Positions 25,601 to 37,700 of a stretch of DNA of 64,000 bases are shown here, one piece after another. How positions within the stretch are numbered: position 1 is the stretch's first letter; each line of letters opens with the position of its first letter. Made by a program: the position numbers and the translations under genes. The stretch spans positions 89,473 through 153,472 of the forward strand of contig JAJKFJ010021265.1 in NCBI GenBank assembly GCA_027382625.1, read 5' to 3'. Origin of the DNA: Tetmemena sp. SeJ-2015 (taxonomy: Eukaryota > Ciliophora > Spirotrichea > Sporadotrichida > Oxytrichidae). The notes below the pieces were generated by a model. The model saw nothing but the letters and a program-made list of their open reading frames with translations. It was not told the origin of the DNA and ran no database searches.

Positions 25601-28600
25601 GAGACAGCATTTAAATAGGATCAGTTGCTTTAAAAATGTTTAGCAACCTCAAATATTTATTTACAAATATCTCCGCCCATGCTTGAGAAATCTAGTTAAC
25701 ATAGCCAACGGATTTCAAGAAGGCTCTACAGAAAACATAGTAGATAGATTTGCATTTTACAGTGAGCTATCTTCAAAATACATTACTGAAATCAAATAGC
25801 AACTTGACTTTCTTAACCAAAATAATTTGGGAAGCTCCTCCCTGTTTACTCTCCAATATCTAAGTGCCAAGGGTTAATACTATTAGGACATTACTTCTGT
25901 TTTTTTTCATTTCAAAATATAGTTAAACTTCATTCGAATAAGTTCAGCTAAGCTATGTAAATGAAGTAAACAGCATGCTCGAAAACATAAAAACCTATGG
26001 AAGGAGTTACTTATAAACAAAGCAATAGGACTTAAATGTTTTCTATCTCAATAAGAATCTTAGCCAGCCAACTCTTTCAGAGAGGCAGTTATACTTCATT
26101 ATCTATCACTATTTTAATGAATTAATTTACAGCTATAAATATCGTTTTCTTAGTTTAAATTTTCCCCAAATAGTTTTAATTTCAGTATCTCGATGATGAT
26201 GAAGAGAGATGTTCTGCATCTGAAAGAATAGATTAGATAATTTATCTGAGTTTAGAACCAAAAGCAGTTTAAGATTAACTTTTAAAATAGAGCAAATCGA
26301 AATGTATTTTTATTCTGCATTTGTTGGAATATCTTCTTTGGCACTCATTTAAATCACAACAAACTTCAATTTAAATTCTGTTAAGATTAAAAGTGTAATC
26401 GAATCTTTATAAAAATTAATACATAAAAACTTGGTATATCCTTAGCTAATTTGATAGTCTAGTTTAGTCATTTCAGAAGAAAATTGCCTATATTTAAATA
26501 TTTTTATTTTTTGATATTGAGTATGATTCATTTTATGACAGAATTATAAGAATTTATACATTAACACTATTCAATTTTTGAAAATTTAAATATCTAAGAA
26601 TCAATAAAACTTTTAAAATTCAATTAAGTAATTCTATAGAGTCTCTTTCATATTCTTATTCTTCATACTATCCTAAAATATTAAACTTTTCCTAATCTAA
26701 AAATCCTAAGACAGAAATCAAATTCATTAATCTTTCTCGTCAAAATATCACCTTATATTTTAGGAAAAATTCTCCTAAATAATTTAATTTTAAATTGAAT
26801 GCCCAATTAAATTCTCGTTTTTGGTACTATACATCAAACAACATAATTAAATGCATTTGCTTATACAAAAGAAGTTAGTGAAAAATTTTAATTTTTTATT
26901 TGATCTACAATCAGAATTATGACATTTACAAAAGTGCAGAAACGATAGACATGAGCTTCATGAGACAGAAGATAAACTCAATCCAAGGCAATAAAAAATA
27001 CCAGGACGATATGAGTTTGGCCTGCTTCTCAATTGTAATATTCTGCGGGGTGCTTATAATTCCCATGACTCTCAGGGTCAACAACAGACTCCAAAAGCTC
27101 ATGAACATCTTCTTCACAATTGACAAGTCAAGTATAAATAATAAAGTATTGAGAACATCATTTACAGCATAGGAGTTTACCTCATTTATCAAAAGAATTC
27201 TTCTAATTATTTATTTATTAAGTTTCATTTCCTAAAATATGCAATTGATAAAAATTTCTTTTAAAAAGTAAATTTAGAATTTTTTTAAATGGATATTTTT
27301 ATACTTTATATTCTAAATATACATTCTAATCATGATTACTCAAACGAGGTTAAATCTTTTCTACAGATCCAGCAAAAATAATTGGTTTATTGGTTAATAA
27401 GCATGAAATCGATAAAGCTGTGATTTAAGAACCCTCCTCAATCATTAATATTTCTAAATCGAAGCAAGCAACGAGCTAGACCACTTTGATGAAAGCAACA
27501 GTGATATCAATATGGATGATTCCAAGGCCAAATTTTTTGATGAGGATCCAGGTGATCCCCCATCCAAGCAAACCAAAAACCCTTTCATAGTCAATTAAGC
27601 TGAAGAAGATGAAAATAATCTCAAATCTCCAAGTATAATTATTTATTGTAGGAAGAGATAAAAACCAAAGGAGAAATCCAGAACTGGGCTGAAAAGGAAT
27701 TTTTATTTTATTCGAGAACTAAGAAAACCTCTGGGCCAAAAGATCATTTAGTGATTTTTTGTTTTAAAAGAAGAATCAGAAGAGGAATCTTCTTAAGGAT
27801 AAGAAAAGGCAGTATTTTATCAAAGTGATGAATCTTCCACACGTGATATTGATAATTTAAATTTAATAAAGAGCGAATAAAATATTATAATGTCATCTCT
27901 TATTGTTTAAGGGGTATTTAAATAATTACATATTTTAAATAATTTAATTCTCTTGAAATCTTGAAATCTTATTTCATTCTTGCATTTTCAAATCAATAAA
28001 AATATAATCACACTCATTTAAATCTGAGTAAACATGATATTAAAATATTGCTAAAAGAATGTATATTTTATAGCAACTAAATAATTTAGGGGGGTTTTAT
28101 TTTTTTAATTATAAAGAAAAAATTAAAAGTAAGTCTAAAAAAATAGTCTCTTTTTCTTTTTTTTTTTTTTTAATTTAAAATAAGTTCTTCTTTTGAAATT
28201 TTAACTACTTTTTAAATTTAAACCCCCAAATTTGGGTATAATATGTTCACAAATTTATAGATAATTTCCCTTCCAAATTTTTTAAACCTAATCTACCAAT
28301 TAAAATTCGACAATTAAATAAATTTTTTTAAAAATGAAAATTTAAGTCTCTGAATTTTTATTTGACTAAATAATTCGTAATTGTTTTTTTCGTAAAAAGG
28401 AATTTATGGTTACATTGTTCGTAAAATATCTTTTGAAGAAAAAATAAATGAAAGAGACAAACAAAACAAACTTATGATTTTTTATTTGCAAGAAAAAAAA
28501 ATTCTCTTTTCATAAATAAAATTTTTATTTTCCCTAATTTAAAAGGGAATTCCCTAAGTAAAAAAAATATTATTTATGTTTTAGAATTTAAATAATTTTT

Positions 28601-31600
28601 GAAAAAAAAAAATCTCTTCTTTAGTCGAGGGGAATTTTCCCCAGAAAAAAGATCTTTGCTCCTTTATAAAAAAAAAACTTTTTAGTTTTTCAACCTAAAT
28701 CAATCTAAAAATTATAGTTAATTTTTTTAAATTTAAAAAAAAAATTGAAATTTTTTTAAAAAATAAAAAACCCAAAATATGGGAAGCTTAGAAGCGATTT
28801 TCCAAATTTTTTATAAAATATAAAAAAAAATTCTAGCTTCTACATAAATCTCAAAATCTCTGGTGGTTAGAGATTTGGAGATCACTCACAATTTATTCTT
28901 TAATGTATTAAGGGCGTTTAATATTTTTTTTTTTAAACCAAACTTAATTTTTTAAATTAATTTTTCCCATTTAATTTTTCGTTTATAATTTTTAAAACAT
29001 CTTTAAAAAAAATTTTTAGTATTTTTTAAGTTAAATTTTGCTTTTTAATAATTTTTTGATTGGTTTTATTTTTCTCCATTTTTATTTTTTTTTTAATTTA
29101 AATTAAACATAAAAATTTAAACCCAAAATTTTTGGGGTTTCATTCTTTTTTGTCTTCACTTGGGGGGGGGCCTTCCTCGTCATCCCCTTTTTTTTATGAA
29201 AAAAGAAAAATCACAGTCAAGCTAAAAAAAAAAAAAAATAAATTTTTGTCCCAATTTTATTTTTTGAAACTTATCATGATCAAAATTTTTTTAATTTAAA
29301 AATAATTAATTTTTTTTAACAGTCAAAAAAAATTATTTTTATGCAATTTTATTTGAATAAAAAAAATTATTTAAAAATATGTTTTCAAAAATAAATATGT
29401 TAACTGGAAAAAAAAAGACAAAAAAAATTTTTTAAAAGATGAATTTTTTTTAAACAGCTTTTAAAACTATTTAAAACTAAGGGTTTGATATTCAATTTTT
29501 GAATATCGAAAATTTTAAAAAAAAAAGAAAATTTAAAAATAGATATTAAATTAAAATGGAAAAAATCGTGACAGAAAAAAGGGGTTAAATTAAAATAATT
29601 ATTAACCATTCTTTTCAGCTTTAAAATTTTTTAAAGAATTTTTACCCCTTGTAATTTTGGGGGGATTCCAGTAAAGATTTAAAAGCACACAAGTTCTCCT
29701 GAAACTGATATTAGGTTTTGAGATATTCGCACATAATATCTCGCTGCTAAAAGGGGGACGATTTTTTAAAGAAGAAACCCATTTAATTTATAATAAGCTA
29801 AAACAAGCTGCAGATGGGGGGTGAATTTTGGATTTCAATGCCCCAATTTTGAAAACTCCCCATTTATTTTTTTAATAAATATCGTTTTTAAATTTAAAAA
29901 TTTCCCAAACTAAAAATCTTAAAATGGCTTTAAAGCTCAAAATTTTAAAATTTAATATACAATTTAAAACAAATTTTTAATAAATTTAATTGGGTTTAGT
30001 TTATTTTTTAAATAGATTATGCTATTAAAGGGGTACAAAAAATTTAAAAAAGACTCGAAAACTGTGTTTTGGGGGTTTTGGGTACTTTATATTTTTTACT
30101 TTAGAATCTTTAACTTTGAATGAATTTTTTTTCCCTAAATTTTCCCACCCCTTTTAAAAATTTTAATTTTTTTATAAATGAATATTTCCCGAAGGCTAAA
30201 TTTTTTCTAAATTAAAGAATATGATCTTATAACCCTTTTCTGAAATTAAATTAGGACAAAAAATTGGGGGTTTTTGGGCTAATTTTGGGCCAAAGACGTG
30301 ATTTTTCATATTTTCATAAAAAAAAGGGATGACGAGGAAACCCCCCCCCCAAATTTTTTTTTAAATTTTTAGTTTTTGAAGAATTTGTACCATTTTTTTT
30401 TAAAAAAATTTCAGTTGATATTTCAAACATAGATGAGAATTTGACACCAAAAAATTTAAGTAAATTAATAATAAATATAATAACTTTAAAATATATTGGC
30501 TGTTTAGGTGTTAGTTTATGGACTAAATTTATCACTATTAATTAACAATAATTTTTTGAGCAACTTCTATCCTTGAAAAAAATTTGTTTGTAGGAGTTCT
30601 TGTAGTGAGTTACCTCAGGCTCAAGTTTTTAACTTTATTAATTTTTGGATAAAAGTCAAAAACCCCTATATCTCTTCAAAGCCGCCTCCAAGCGTAATTG
30701 TGGTAAAAAAAACCCATCTTATAATTTAAATATCTATCGAGCAAGTCCCATATTGAACTAGCTATCTCAAGATTTAACTGCTAATATTTTGCAACCCTTA
30801 AATTATTATTTTAATTAAACTCCGATTTAAATTTAAGTTTTAAATATATTAATTTTTAACTTTCTTTAAATATTGCCCTGATTTCAATGTTAGAAACACT
30901 CTCTCAGAATAGAACTATTTCCATTGATTATCTTTTTAGTTTAATGCTTATGATTTTTCTATTGATTAAAGTAGAACCGACTACCTAAGCGACTCTCTTC
31001 AAAACCTAAAGAGTATGGAAGCTAAATATTAAGACACCCTGATTCAATCATCCAATACGATTCTAGATGACCTCAGCTAAGACATTTCTGATTTTGAGGG
31101 TTCCTAATTTTGCAACAGCTTTTTCTCTAACTCATCACAGCAACAAGATTAAATCATATTATAATAAAATTATTTATCCTGTTTAATCTAGGACTATGAT
31201 TATTACAACTCAAGTTGGGCTGACTGTTAAAGTTTAGGCAAAGGGATTGGCAAATAAGGAATGAGAAACTTCATCTAGCAGTCCATTATAAATAGAATAG
31301 TTGTTTTATACTTTTCAACTAAGAGAACATTACATTTAATAGCATGACAGGCCAACAGAGAAATCTAGCGTATTTACTAGCTCATCTTCAAGGAGATTTA
31401 ACAACAATCTTAGACGTATCCTCCAAAATATTCACCAGACCCTAAAGAGTTTTACAATTTATAATCAAATTTATAGACAATCATCATTCTTTATTTTACA
31501 TTTTTATAATTAATCATTTAAAAAGATAAAAACTATATGGAAATGAGATGTAACAAATCAAAGGTAAAATCTCATTGCAAATTAGACTTTTAATATTAAA

Positions 31601-32592
31601 GGTTAAATTAGAATCTTTTACAAGAGAGTATTTTAGTAAAAGCTTAAATTTCTATATAGTTGGAATTATAATTTATTTTACTTCTAGAATTAAGTTTTAG
31701 AAGACAGATTCATCCAATCTATGAATATTAAAATAAAAAGTAAATTTATTTTAAATATAATTGCTCTCTTTTTATAATCTAGCAATCACATTGTTTAGTT
31801 TAAAAGAGATAAAACCCTATTTGAAGCTTTATGTATAGATTTATTTTTATATTGAAGTATTAAATTTAGATTGACTATATACATATTTTGAATTACAAAT
31901 AATAATATCTATAACAAATGATGCTCTGTGTATTTTTCTAAACAAAAAAAGAAGAGTCGCACCTATTGGAGATTTTATACATATTTTCAGCAGTAGTTGT
32001 AAGCTTTTTGGATGTAAGCAAATTTAGACTTTTAAATATAAAAAGAGTGATTGTGTGAGAACAAGTAGTATTAGAATGAAGGCTATTTATATGCACAAGT
32101 CTCATTATTCTTAATTTTTGCTTAATCAGAAAGCATTATAAACCTCACTAAATTATTAATCTTTTTAAAAGATTTAATTGTGAATGAATGACTACAATGA
32201 ATTTATAAAGAGTATATTCTTGATAGTGTTCTTGGTCTATGCAATTTTCATAATCCTGTCTCAAATGATCTTTCTCATAAGTAAGTTTAAGTTTGCTTTA
32301 ACCCCTATTATAGAGTTTCCAAAAGAGTTTAAGGAAACAAGTAATGAAGACAAATAAAATGCTTTTCATAGTTAACTTCGAAGTACTTACCGAGCCTCAG
32401 AGGTAGCATATTGCTGAATTTATATTTTAATTTAAAATATATTGTTATTTCTGTAATAGAACTAGTGACCAGTCTCATTAAATCTGCTATCTTCATCCTT
32501 GTAAAGTCTAACTTAATTTTTTTTAATATTAATTTCTTCTTTAATTTACCTTATCCACAAGGGTGCAATCAAAACTGATAAAATAACTTTGA
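19622..32592 (+). CDS. Large multi-span membrane protein with PAS-like domain, copy 2 (interrupted)
   Basis: Paralogue of 6093-19226. Segments in order: basic N terminus (MLKKSKRQEQKKSF); membrane block (VWALIHNSIITPLLNAFLLT, QLGFLSFLGLLLLFFVYY, VFRLFSFLIVMLRTILI); spans at 21067-21600 (NKVLPFSESKQ, IHIPVVIAALLLCIYK); DNLQIFDQGVFLL (21850); soluble region at 22830-23600 (EHLLNYRTVYQRG, LMFWNNLLIERG); PAS-like domain at 23870-24130 (LNNLMPAVVATNHMNFIHGF, SPVNILLIVNY); membrane-loop-membrane unit (25540-27170; PMTLRVNNRLQKLMNIFF); acidic linker (27420-27880); C-terminal unit (30880-32400; TNKMLFIVNFEVLTEPQRQ). The stop near 32592 is approximate. A 0.4 kb inverted-repeat element, a 27-bp IES and a 2 kb AT-rich insertion interrupt it. 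A sensor or signalling role is only suggested by the PAS fold. Confidence 0.5.
20469..20862. mobile_element. 394-bp inverted-repeat element (MITE-like) inside copy 2
   Basis: Terminal inverted repeats of about 30 bp: ATATGATAAATTTTAAATTA then ACAATGGCAG at the left, reverse complement at 20832-20862 (one extra T). The interior is less AT-rich, with a C-rich stretch (CCATCCCCACCATACCCC). It lies between two membrane blocks of copy 2. No transposase is seen. Confidence 0.7.
20863..21066. other. AT/homopolymer stretch after the small element
   Basis: Long A and T runs, no conserved coding. Separates the inverted-repeat element from the next membrane segment of copy 2. Confidence 0.4.
23939..23970 (+). 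other. 27-bp IES with TTCAT pointer in the PAS-like domain of copy 2
   Basis: TTCAT at 23939-23943 and 23966-23970. Deleting one copy with the 22 bp between gives GGC TTC ATG AAC AAT GGC (GFMNNGKSTI), which aligns with copy 1 and removes the extra IQLVNYLYF residues. In frame, AT-rich, no GT..AG ends. Confidence 0.65.
28080..30600. other. AT-homopolymer-rich insertion in copy 2
   Basis: Dense A/T runs and no coding, containing the second fold-back pair and a fragment resembling the right part of the 52012 element (29600-29830; AGATTTAAAAGC, ATAATATCTC, TTTAAAGAAGAAAC). It interrupts copy 2 between the acidic linker and the C-terminal membrane unit. Interpreted as germline-limited DNA. Confidence 0.6.
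29160..30352. repeat. Second fold-back pair (core copies 3 and 4)
   Basis: Direct core at 29160-29290 (10-G run, CCTTCCTCGTCATCCCC, GAAAAATCAC) and inverted core at 30190-30352 (GTGATTTTTCATATTTTCAT, GGGATGACGAGGAAA, 10-C run). It shares about 150 bp with the element at 14948-16518. The outer arms seen there are not recognisable here. Confidence 0.7.
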
Positions 32593-33451
32593 CATAAGTA
32601 TATTTTATTTTCTATAATTTTTTTATTCTAAGGACTTTATTATAAAAATAATGTACTACTTTAGAAATTCTAGTTGTTTGAAAAAATTGCAAAGATAATT
32701 AATTATTGTTGTAAATATGCCAATTTATTTTTAAGTATGTACCATATAATTAATATTTTATTTTACAAAGGAATATAAGATAAGATTAGAGCATTAAAAA
32801 ATAAAGTGAACTACTGAAATTTTTTTTAAATTTTTAAAATGAAATAATTTTCAAAATTAAATTTTCTAACATTAAAAATTTTTTGGTTTCCTTAAGATTT
32901 TTTATTTTGTTAAAAAACTTTTCAAAAAATTTTTTTTCTTAAAATTAAATAATTTTTAAGGATAAATTTTTTTTTTAATAAAAAATAATTTTAAAAATTT
33001 AAATTTATGGTTCCCCTTTTTTAAAATTATGAAAAATTTTTAATTTTTTTTTAAAAAATTTCAATTTTTTTAAGAAAAATATTCTTTAAGAATCTTAGAA
33101 AAAAACTTTAAATAAATTTTTTTTAAAGAATCCAAAATTATCTTAAAAATTTAATTCAAATAATTTAAATTGGGAAATTAAATGGTTTAAAAATTTTTTT
33201 TACCAAAAAATTTAAAAAAATGCGAGAGTATAGTGCGCGCGGAAATCTCAACATTTTGCGAGGGAAAGTTATTGTTGAGAACGGCTATTACTCCCTATGG
33301 GGGGAAATTTAACCAACCTTAGAGTAAAAAAGGAAACTGAAAATAGGATGGTAGTTTTTTTTGGGGAATTTCGCTTTGCAAAATTAAATTTAAAATAAAT
33401 TTAATTTTTTTCCAAATTTATTTTAAATTTTTAAAAAAAACAAATTTGTAA
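32593..33451. other. AT-homopolymer-rich spacer
   Basis: No gene. An island at 33222-33300 (GAGAGTATAGTGCGCGCGG, TTTTGCGAGGGAAAG) stands out as GC-richer and is unexplained. Confidence 0.4.
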
Positions 33452-33883
33452 ATGCCTATCGAGGCATTTTTCAGACCATTCAAGAGTAGATATGATGACT
33501 TTGGCCTCTCTGACTAATCAGTTCTTTCTCGCATTATCCCTCGATATCATCTTGAGACAATGAATTATCCCGTTTTTAAAGAGTTGGCTACCTCAGCTGA
33601 AATCTAAGTATAAAAAGAAGGTAACGCCTATTATGTTGAGCAAAAGATTTTCTTCGATTCTAAACACGCCCCATTCCAAAGAGCCGTCTTATCATTGACA
33701 ATCTTTAACTAACAAGAGTTCCAAACTAAATATCTATTTTCCTGTGAATTGGGTAATAGAGTTTCTGCTTCCCTCTAGCTATTCTTTGAATCCGATTAAA
33801 CAACTATCGGCACTACTCAAGAAATACTGGCGCCACCGTGCCAACTCATAGATAGTAGATACTTATAACTAAACTTCCCATGA
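33452..33883 (+). CDS. Hypothetical 143-aa protein, uninterrupted
   Basis: One open frame from ATG (33452) to TGA (33881-33883) with seven in-frame TAA/TAG read as Gln and no intron or IES needed. It starts MPIEAFFRPFKSRYDDFG and ends SRYLQLNFP. Balanced composition (Pro, Cys, Trp-poor, mixed charge) and clearly lower AT than the flanking AT-homopolymer DNA support real coding. No membrane span, signal peptide or known motif was recognised. It could be a small single-MDS gene or a germline-limited gene. Confidence 0.6.
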
Positions 33884-34723
33884 GTAATTCTTATAATTTG
33901 AATAAGAAGAGGTTTCTTTAATCTAATACCCTCGATCGTGACTTATAATTTTTAATTTAGATTTTTTTTTATTAATTCTTAAATGCATTTCTATTTCACT
34001 CTTATCCTGCTGTATAATTAAAAATAATTTTGATTAAAAAAAAATTATTGAAGATTAGCTATTTTAAATATTAATAATGGTTGGTGAAGTATAGTACACA
34101 TCCATAAATATCCCCATGATTTTGAAATTAGATACATAACTTAGATTAATTATAGTTTTAATTATTTTTTACTATCAAGGATTAAATAAATTTAAGAGTT
34201 AAAGTTTACAGTAGAATAAATGAGTGCAGGATATTTTTAATTGTTGGTGATAATGATCATTTATTTTAAATGGAAGAAAGATTTTTTTCCTTGTAAAACT
34301 TTTTATACCACTTATGAAAAAAAAATTACTTGAATTTATTTGCTGATGTTAGAGATAGATCTTTTATTTTAGGTTCACTTTATTAGGTTAATAAAATCTA
34401 AATTAAGTTTTGGGAATAATTTAATTAAATAATCTTGAAATAAAACTGTTTTACAAAATTATCGTTTTTTATAAACCAAACATTTATTTTTCTTGCTTAA
34501 GCAAAAATAATTAGAAAATTTAAAATTTAAAAAATTTTTTAATGATTAAATATGTTTGGCCTTTTAAAAATAGAAAGTCTTTTATAAATCTTAATTTATA
34601 CCCTAATATGAAGTCATAGTATAGATTTAGGAATATTTACAAAGAATTTATCTAAAATCAGATAAAAATTACTTGCTAATATATACTTAAGGAAAAATAA
34701 TTATAAAATAGAGTACTGAGCTT
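33884..34723. other. AT-rich spacer, no gene seen
   Basis: No conserved frame or repeat recognised between the 143-aa ORF and the 3' end of the SNF2 gene. Confidence 0.5.
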
Positions 34724-37700
34724 TCATACCACTCTAATAATATAATTATGTTTATTACTATCATCTTTTTGAGGCTATATACTTTGAATTTTCTCTAGTA
34801 GTTCTTTTTCCCTATCTTCCTCAACTAAGTTCTCAACTTTGTATTCACTAGGAAGTCCACAATTTTCATAATTCTTGTAAAGGTCTTAATGATTAGACAC
34901 CCCCACTACGAACTTGCAGTTTCTGAGGAAGTTAACTGCCTCTTGAATTTAAGGTGTCTGTGCTACTTGAAACTTATGATTCTTCTCTAAGATATCAAGT
35001 GTCTCACAAGAAGTCTTCCATGGCTCATACTTCAAGATCTCAGTGAGTTTCTCAGCCTCAAAATAGTTCTGAATATTATCGTAGTTCTTTTCAACTACAG
35101 CATTGAAAAGCCCACTCTTGTAAATCTAGCGCCTGTATATGTGCTCTTCAACAGAACCTGAGGTGATTAGTCTGTAAACTATAACGTCCTATTTTTAACC
35201 GATCCTGTATAATCTATCGATGCACTAATTGTCGCAAGCTGGATTCCAATCAGGGTCTAAAATTATCGCCCTATTAGCAGATATCAAATTAAGTCCAATC
35301 CCTGCCACTTTACAGCTCAGCAGAAAACAAAAGCTACCACGAGCAGGGTTATTGAAATTCTCACAGATCTTATCTCTCTCAGAGTTCTGAACTCCTCCAT
35401 CCAGTCTGTCATATTTGTAGTAGCCGTAGTATTTGTTTATCATGTTCTCTATCATATCCAACAGACAAATTACACATATTAAAAATATTTTAAAGACAAA
35501 TTGATTTTGTGAAGATCAACACTTTGTATTTTTTGTCATACATTTCTTTGAGCATGAGAAAGAGCAGAGTTATTTTGTCAGAGCAGTAGAACCAGTCGCA
35601 GTATCTCTTCATTTAGAACTCTTTCCTTATCAGGTTGTAGAGACTTTCAATGTTAAGACTCTTATTGACTTCATTTTATTTCTTGGGTTGGAGCTTAATA
35701 GTGCCCCACAACTCCTCTCTGTCGTTTATTTCTGTATGTGTCTTTATAAAAATAAATGCTTTTTCATTCTAGAGCCGTGCAAATACTTTTTACCGAACTG
35801 AGAGGGCTTTGGGAGCTCATCCACTATATAGAAAAATCAAATCTCGAGAGTGAATACAAACATTAAGAAAAAATAATGATGGAATAATTTAGGGTGGCTA
35901 TGAAAATAAAAATTTCTAAGAAAAAAACAATGGTCAATTATCTTTCATTTATCCCAAAAATGCCAAGAATTTTTAATTCAAATATCCTCTGCTTAATCTC
36001 GGCTTCAAATTTTTATTTTATAGTAATAAATTAATTAAAAAAAGCCAACAAAAAATTTTACTCTTATATTTTAATTTAAAGGATTACATAACCCTAAATT
36101 TGAATATATAATCTAAGTACTTACTGAAGTGATGAAAAGTTAAAATAGGATGAACACAAAGCCATCTTAAGACTGTAATTATTCCCAGTACCTTTCTGCT
36201 CCTAACTTTTTCAATTTCTTTTGCATCTTCGCTACTTAGTTCCCTTCTTGCCGTTTATGTAAGCTTGTGATTTATGATCTCTTGATAAATCCTATGCTGC
36301 ATTTTAGACATCTTGACCCACACCACAATATCTGTCTTTAGAGGAAGTATGAGTTCCTTGTCTTTTATTGGGAACAATTCAGCAGATCTAATTTGAAAGA
36401 TCTGCTTTTTGACTCTTCTAAGGAATATAGGCTCGTACTTGCTCTTAAGAAGTTTAATTTGCTCTAGAGCTTTTTATATTACTCGGATGTCATCTGTCTT
36501 TTTACACCCCTCTTCAATTGGCTTAGCAAACTATTTCTTAAACTGCGACTCAGATCCAAAAATGTCATTGTACACGAGGTCATAGAGACTGTATAGTTCA
36601 AGGAGACAATTTTGCACTGGAGTTCCACTCAAAACAATCTTCATTCTGTTTGCGTCAAAAGACTTAATAGCTGCTCTGAATTTAGTCTTCACATTCTTGG
36701 CTCTGTGTCCTTCATCGATAACAATATTTATAAGTTTCTATCGATAATGACTATGTCAGTATTCAATTCCTGTTGCAGACTATCTTTTTCAATCTCGAAG
36801 ATCTTGGGAGAAATTACCACGATCAAGTTCATATTATCTTGCCATCTCTTTGCTGCTCTCATCTTTCTTTCCCTGCTTTGCTTTTCTCGTAAACTTTCAT
36901 AATTAAATTCAGTCTATAACATCAATTCACTTGCTTTATGTCGATCACAGTCAAACCCTAAATAAATTTTATTTTTGAAAGTTTTATTTATTTTCAATAT
37001 AAAATTATCTTTATTTAAAAGTTAAAAGGTTAAATAAAAGCCCAATAAAATTATTTATAAAATAATTATAAGAATCCTTTGAATTATTCAGATCTTACTT
37101 TATCAAAAAAAAAAATTGTAAAAGGAGTAATTAGCTATTTGCAAATATCTTAAATTATTTACATTGAATTCTATAAACATAAAATATTTGGTGAGTTCCA
37201 TTCTTGACAAAGTCAGGATTCCAATCTTGAAGAGTCCTGATCCAGTAGTCAATAAGAGTAGGAGGGCAAATTACAACTATATCGTGAACTTTATTTGCAT
37301 ATAATCTCAGATTCAATATAATAAATAGCCTAATCATCTTATAAAGTTTATCAAGTAGCCAAGCATTGCTGATATCTATAGTCTAACTTAAATTACTTGA
37401 GTTTTACCTGAATAGTTTTGCCAAGACCCATATCATCAGCAACTATACATCCCTGATTATTTTCATAGTTCTTAAGCAACCACTACACTCCTTGCTTCTG
37501 ATAATCGTACCTAAGAAATATTAATGACTATAAATTATACATCATCTAGTCTTGCCAGTCAGTGTAGTATTCTGATTTAGTCCTCAAAGAGCTATTCTTA
37601 AACTTTACATTTTGATCCTTCTGGCCATTCTATTAATTGTCCAAAGTTTACTGAAGGAGCATATTGAGCTGCTAGACTTACTGTTGGAGCTACATGTTTT

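Noticed and set aside
26926..27192. Open frame on - strand
   Set aside because: Antisense to the membrane-loop-membrane unit of copy 2.
33452..33883. Idea that the 143-aa ORF is the 22-kDa ORF of a TBE transposon
   Set aside because: No C4A4 end lies nearby and I see no specific similarity.
36612..36902. Open frame on + strand
   Set aside because: Shadow of SNF2 motifs II-III on the - strand.
37304..37339. Treating the short interruptions as introns or assembly indels
   Set aside because: Most lack GT..AG ends, are 11-40 bp long, carry direct repeats at the exact excision points and restore family motifs; random indels would not do so repeatedly.
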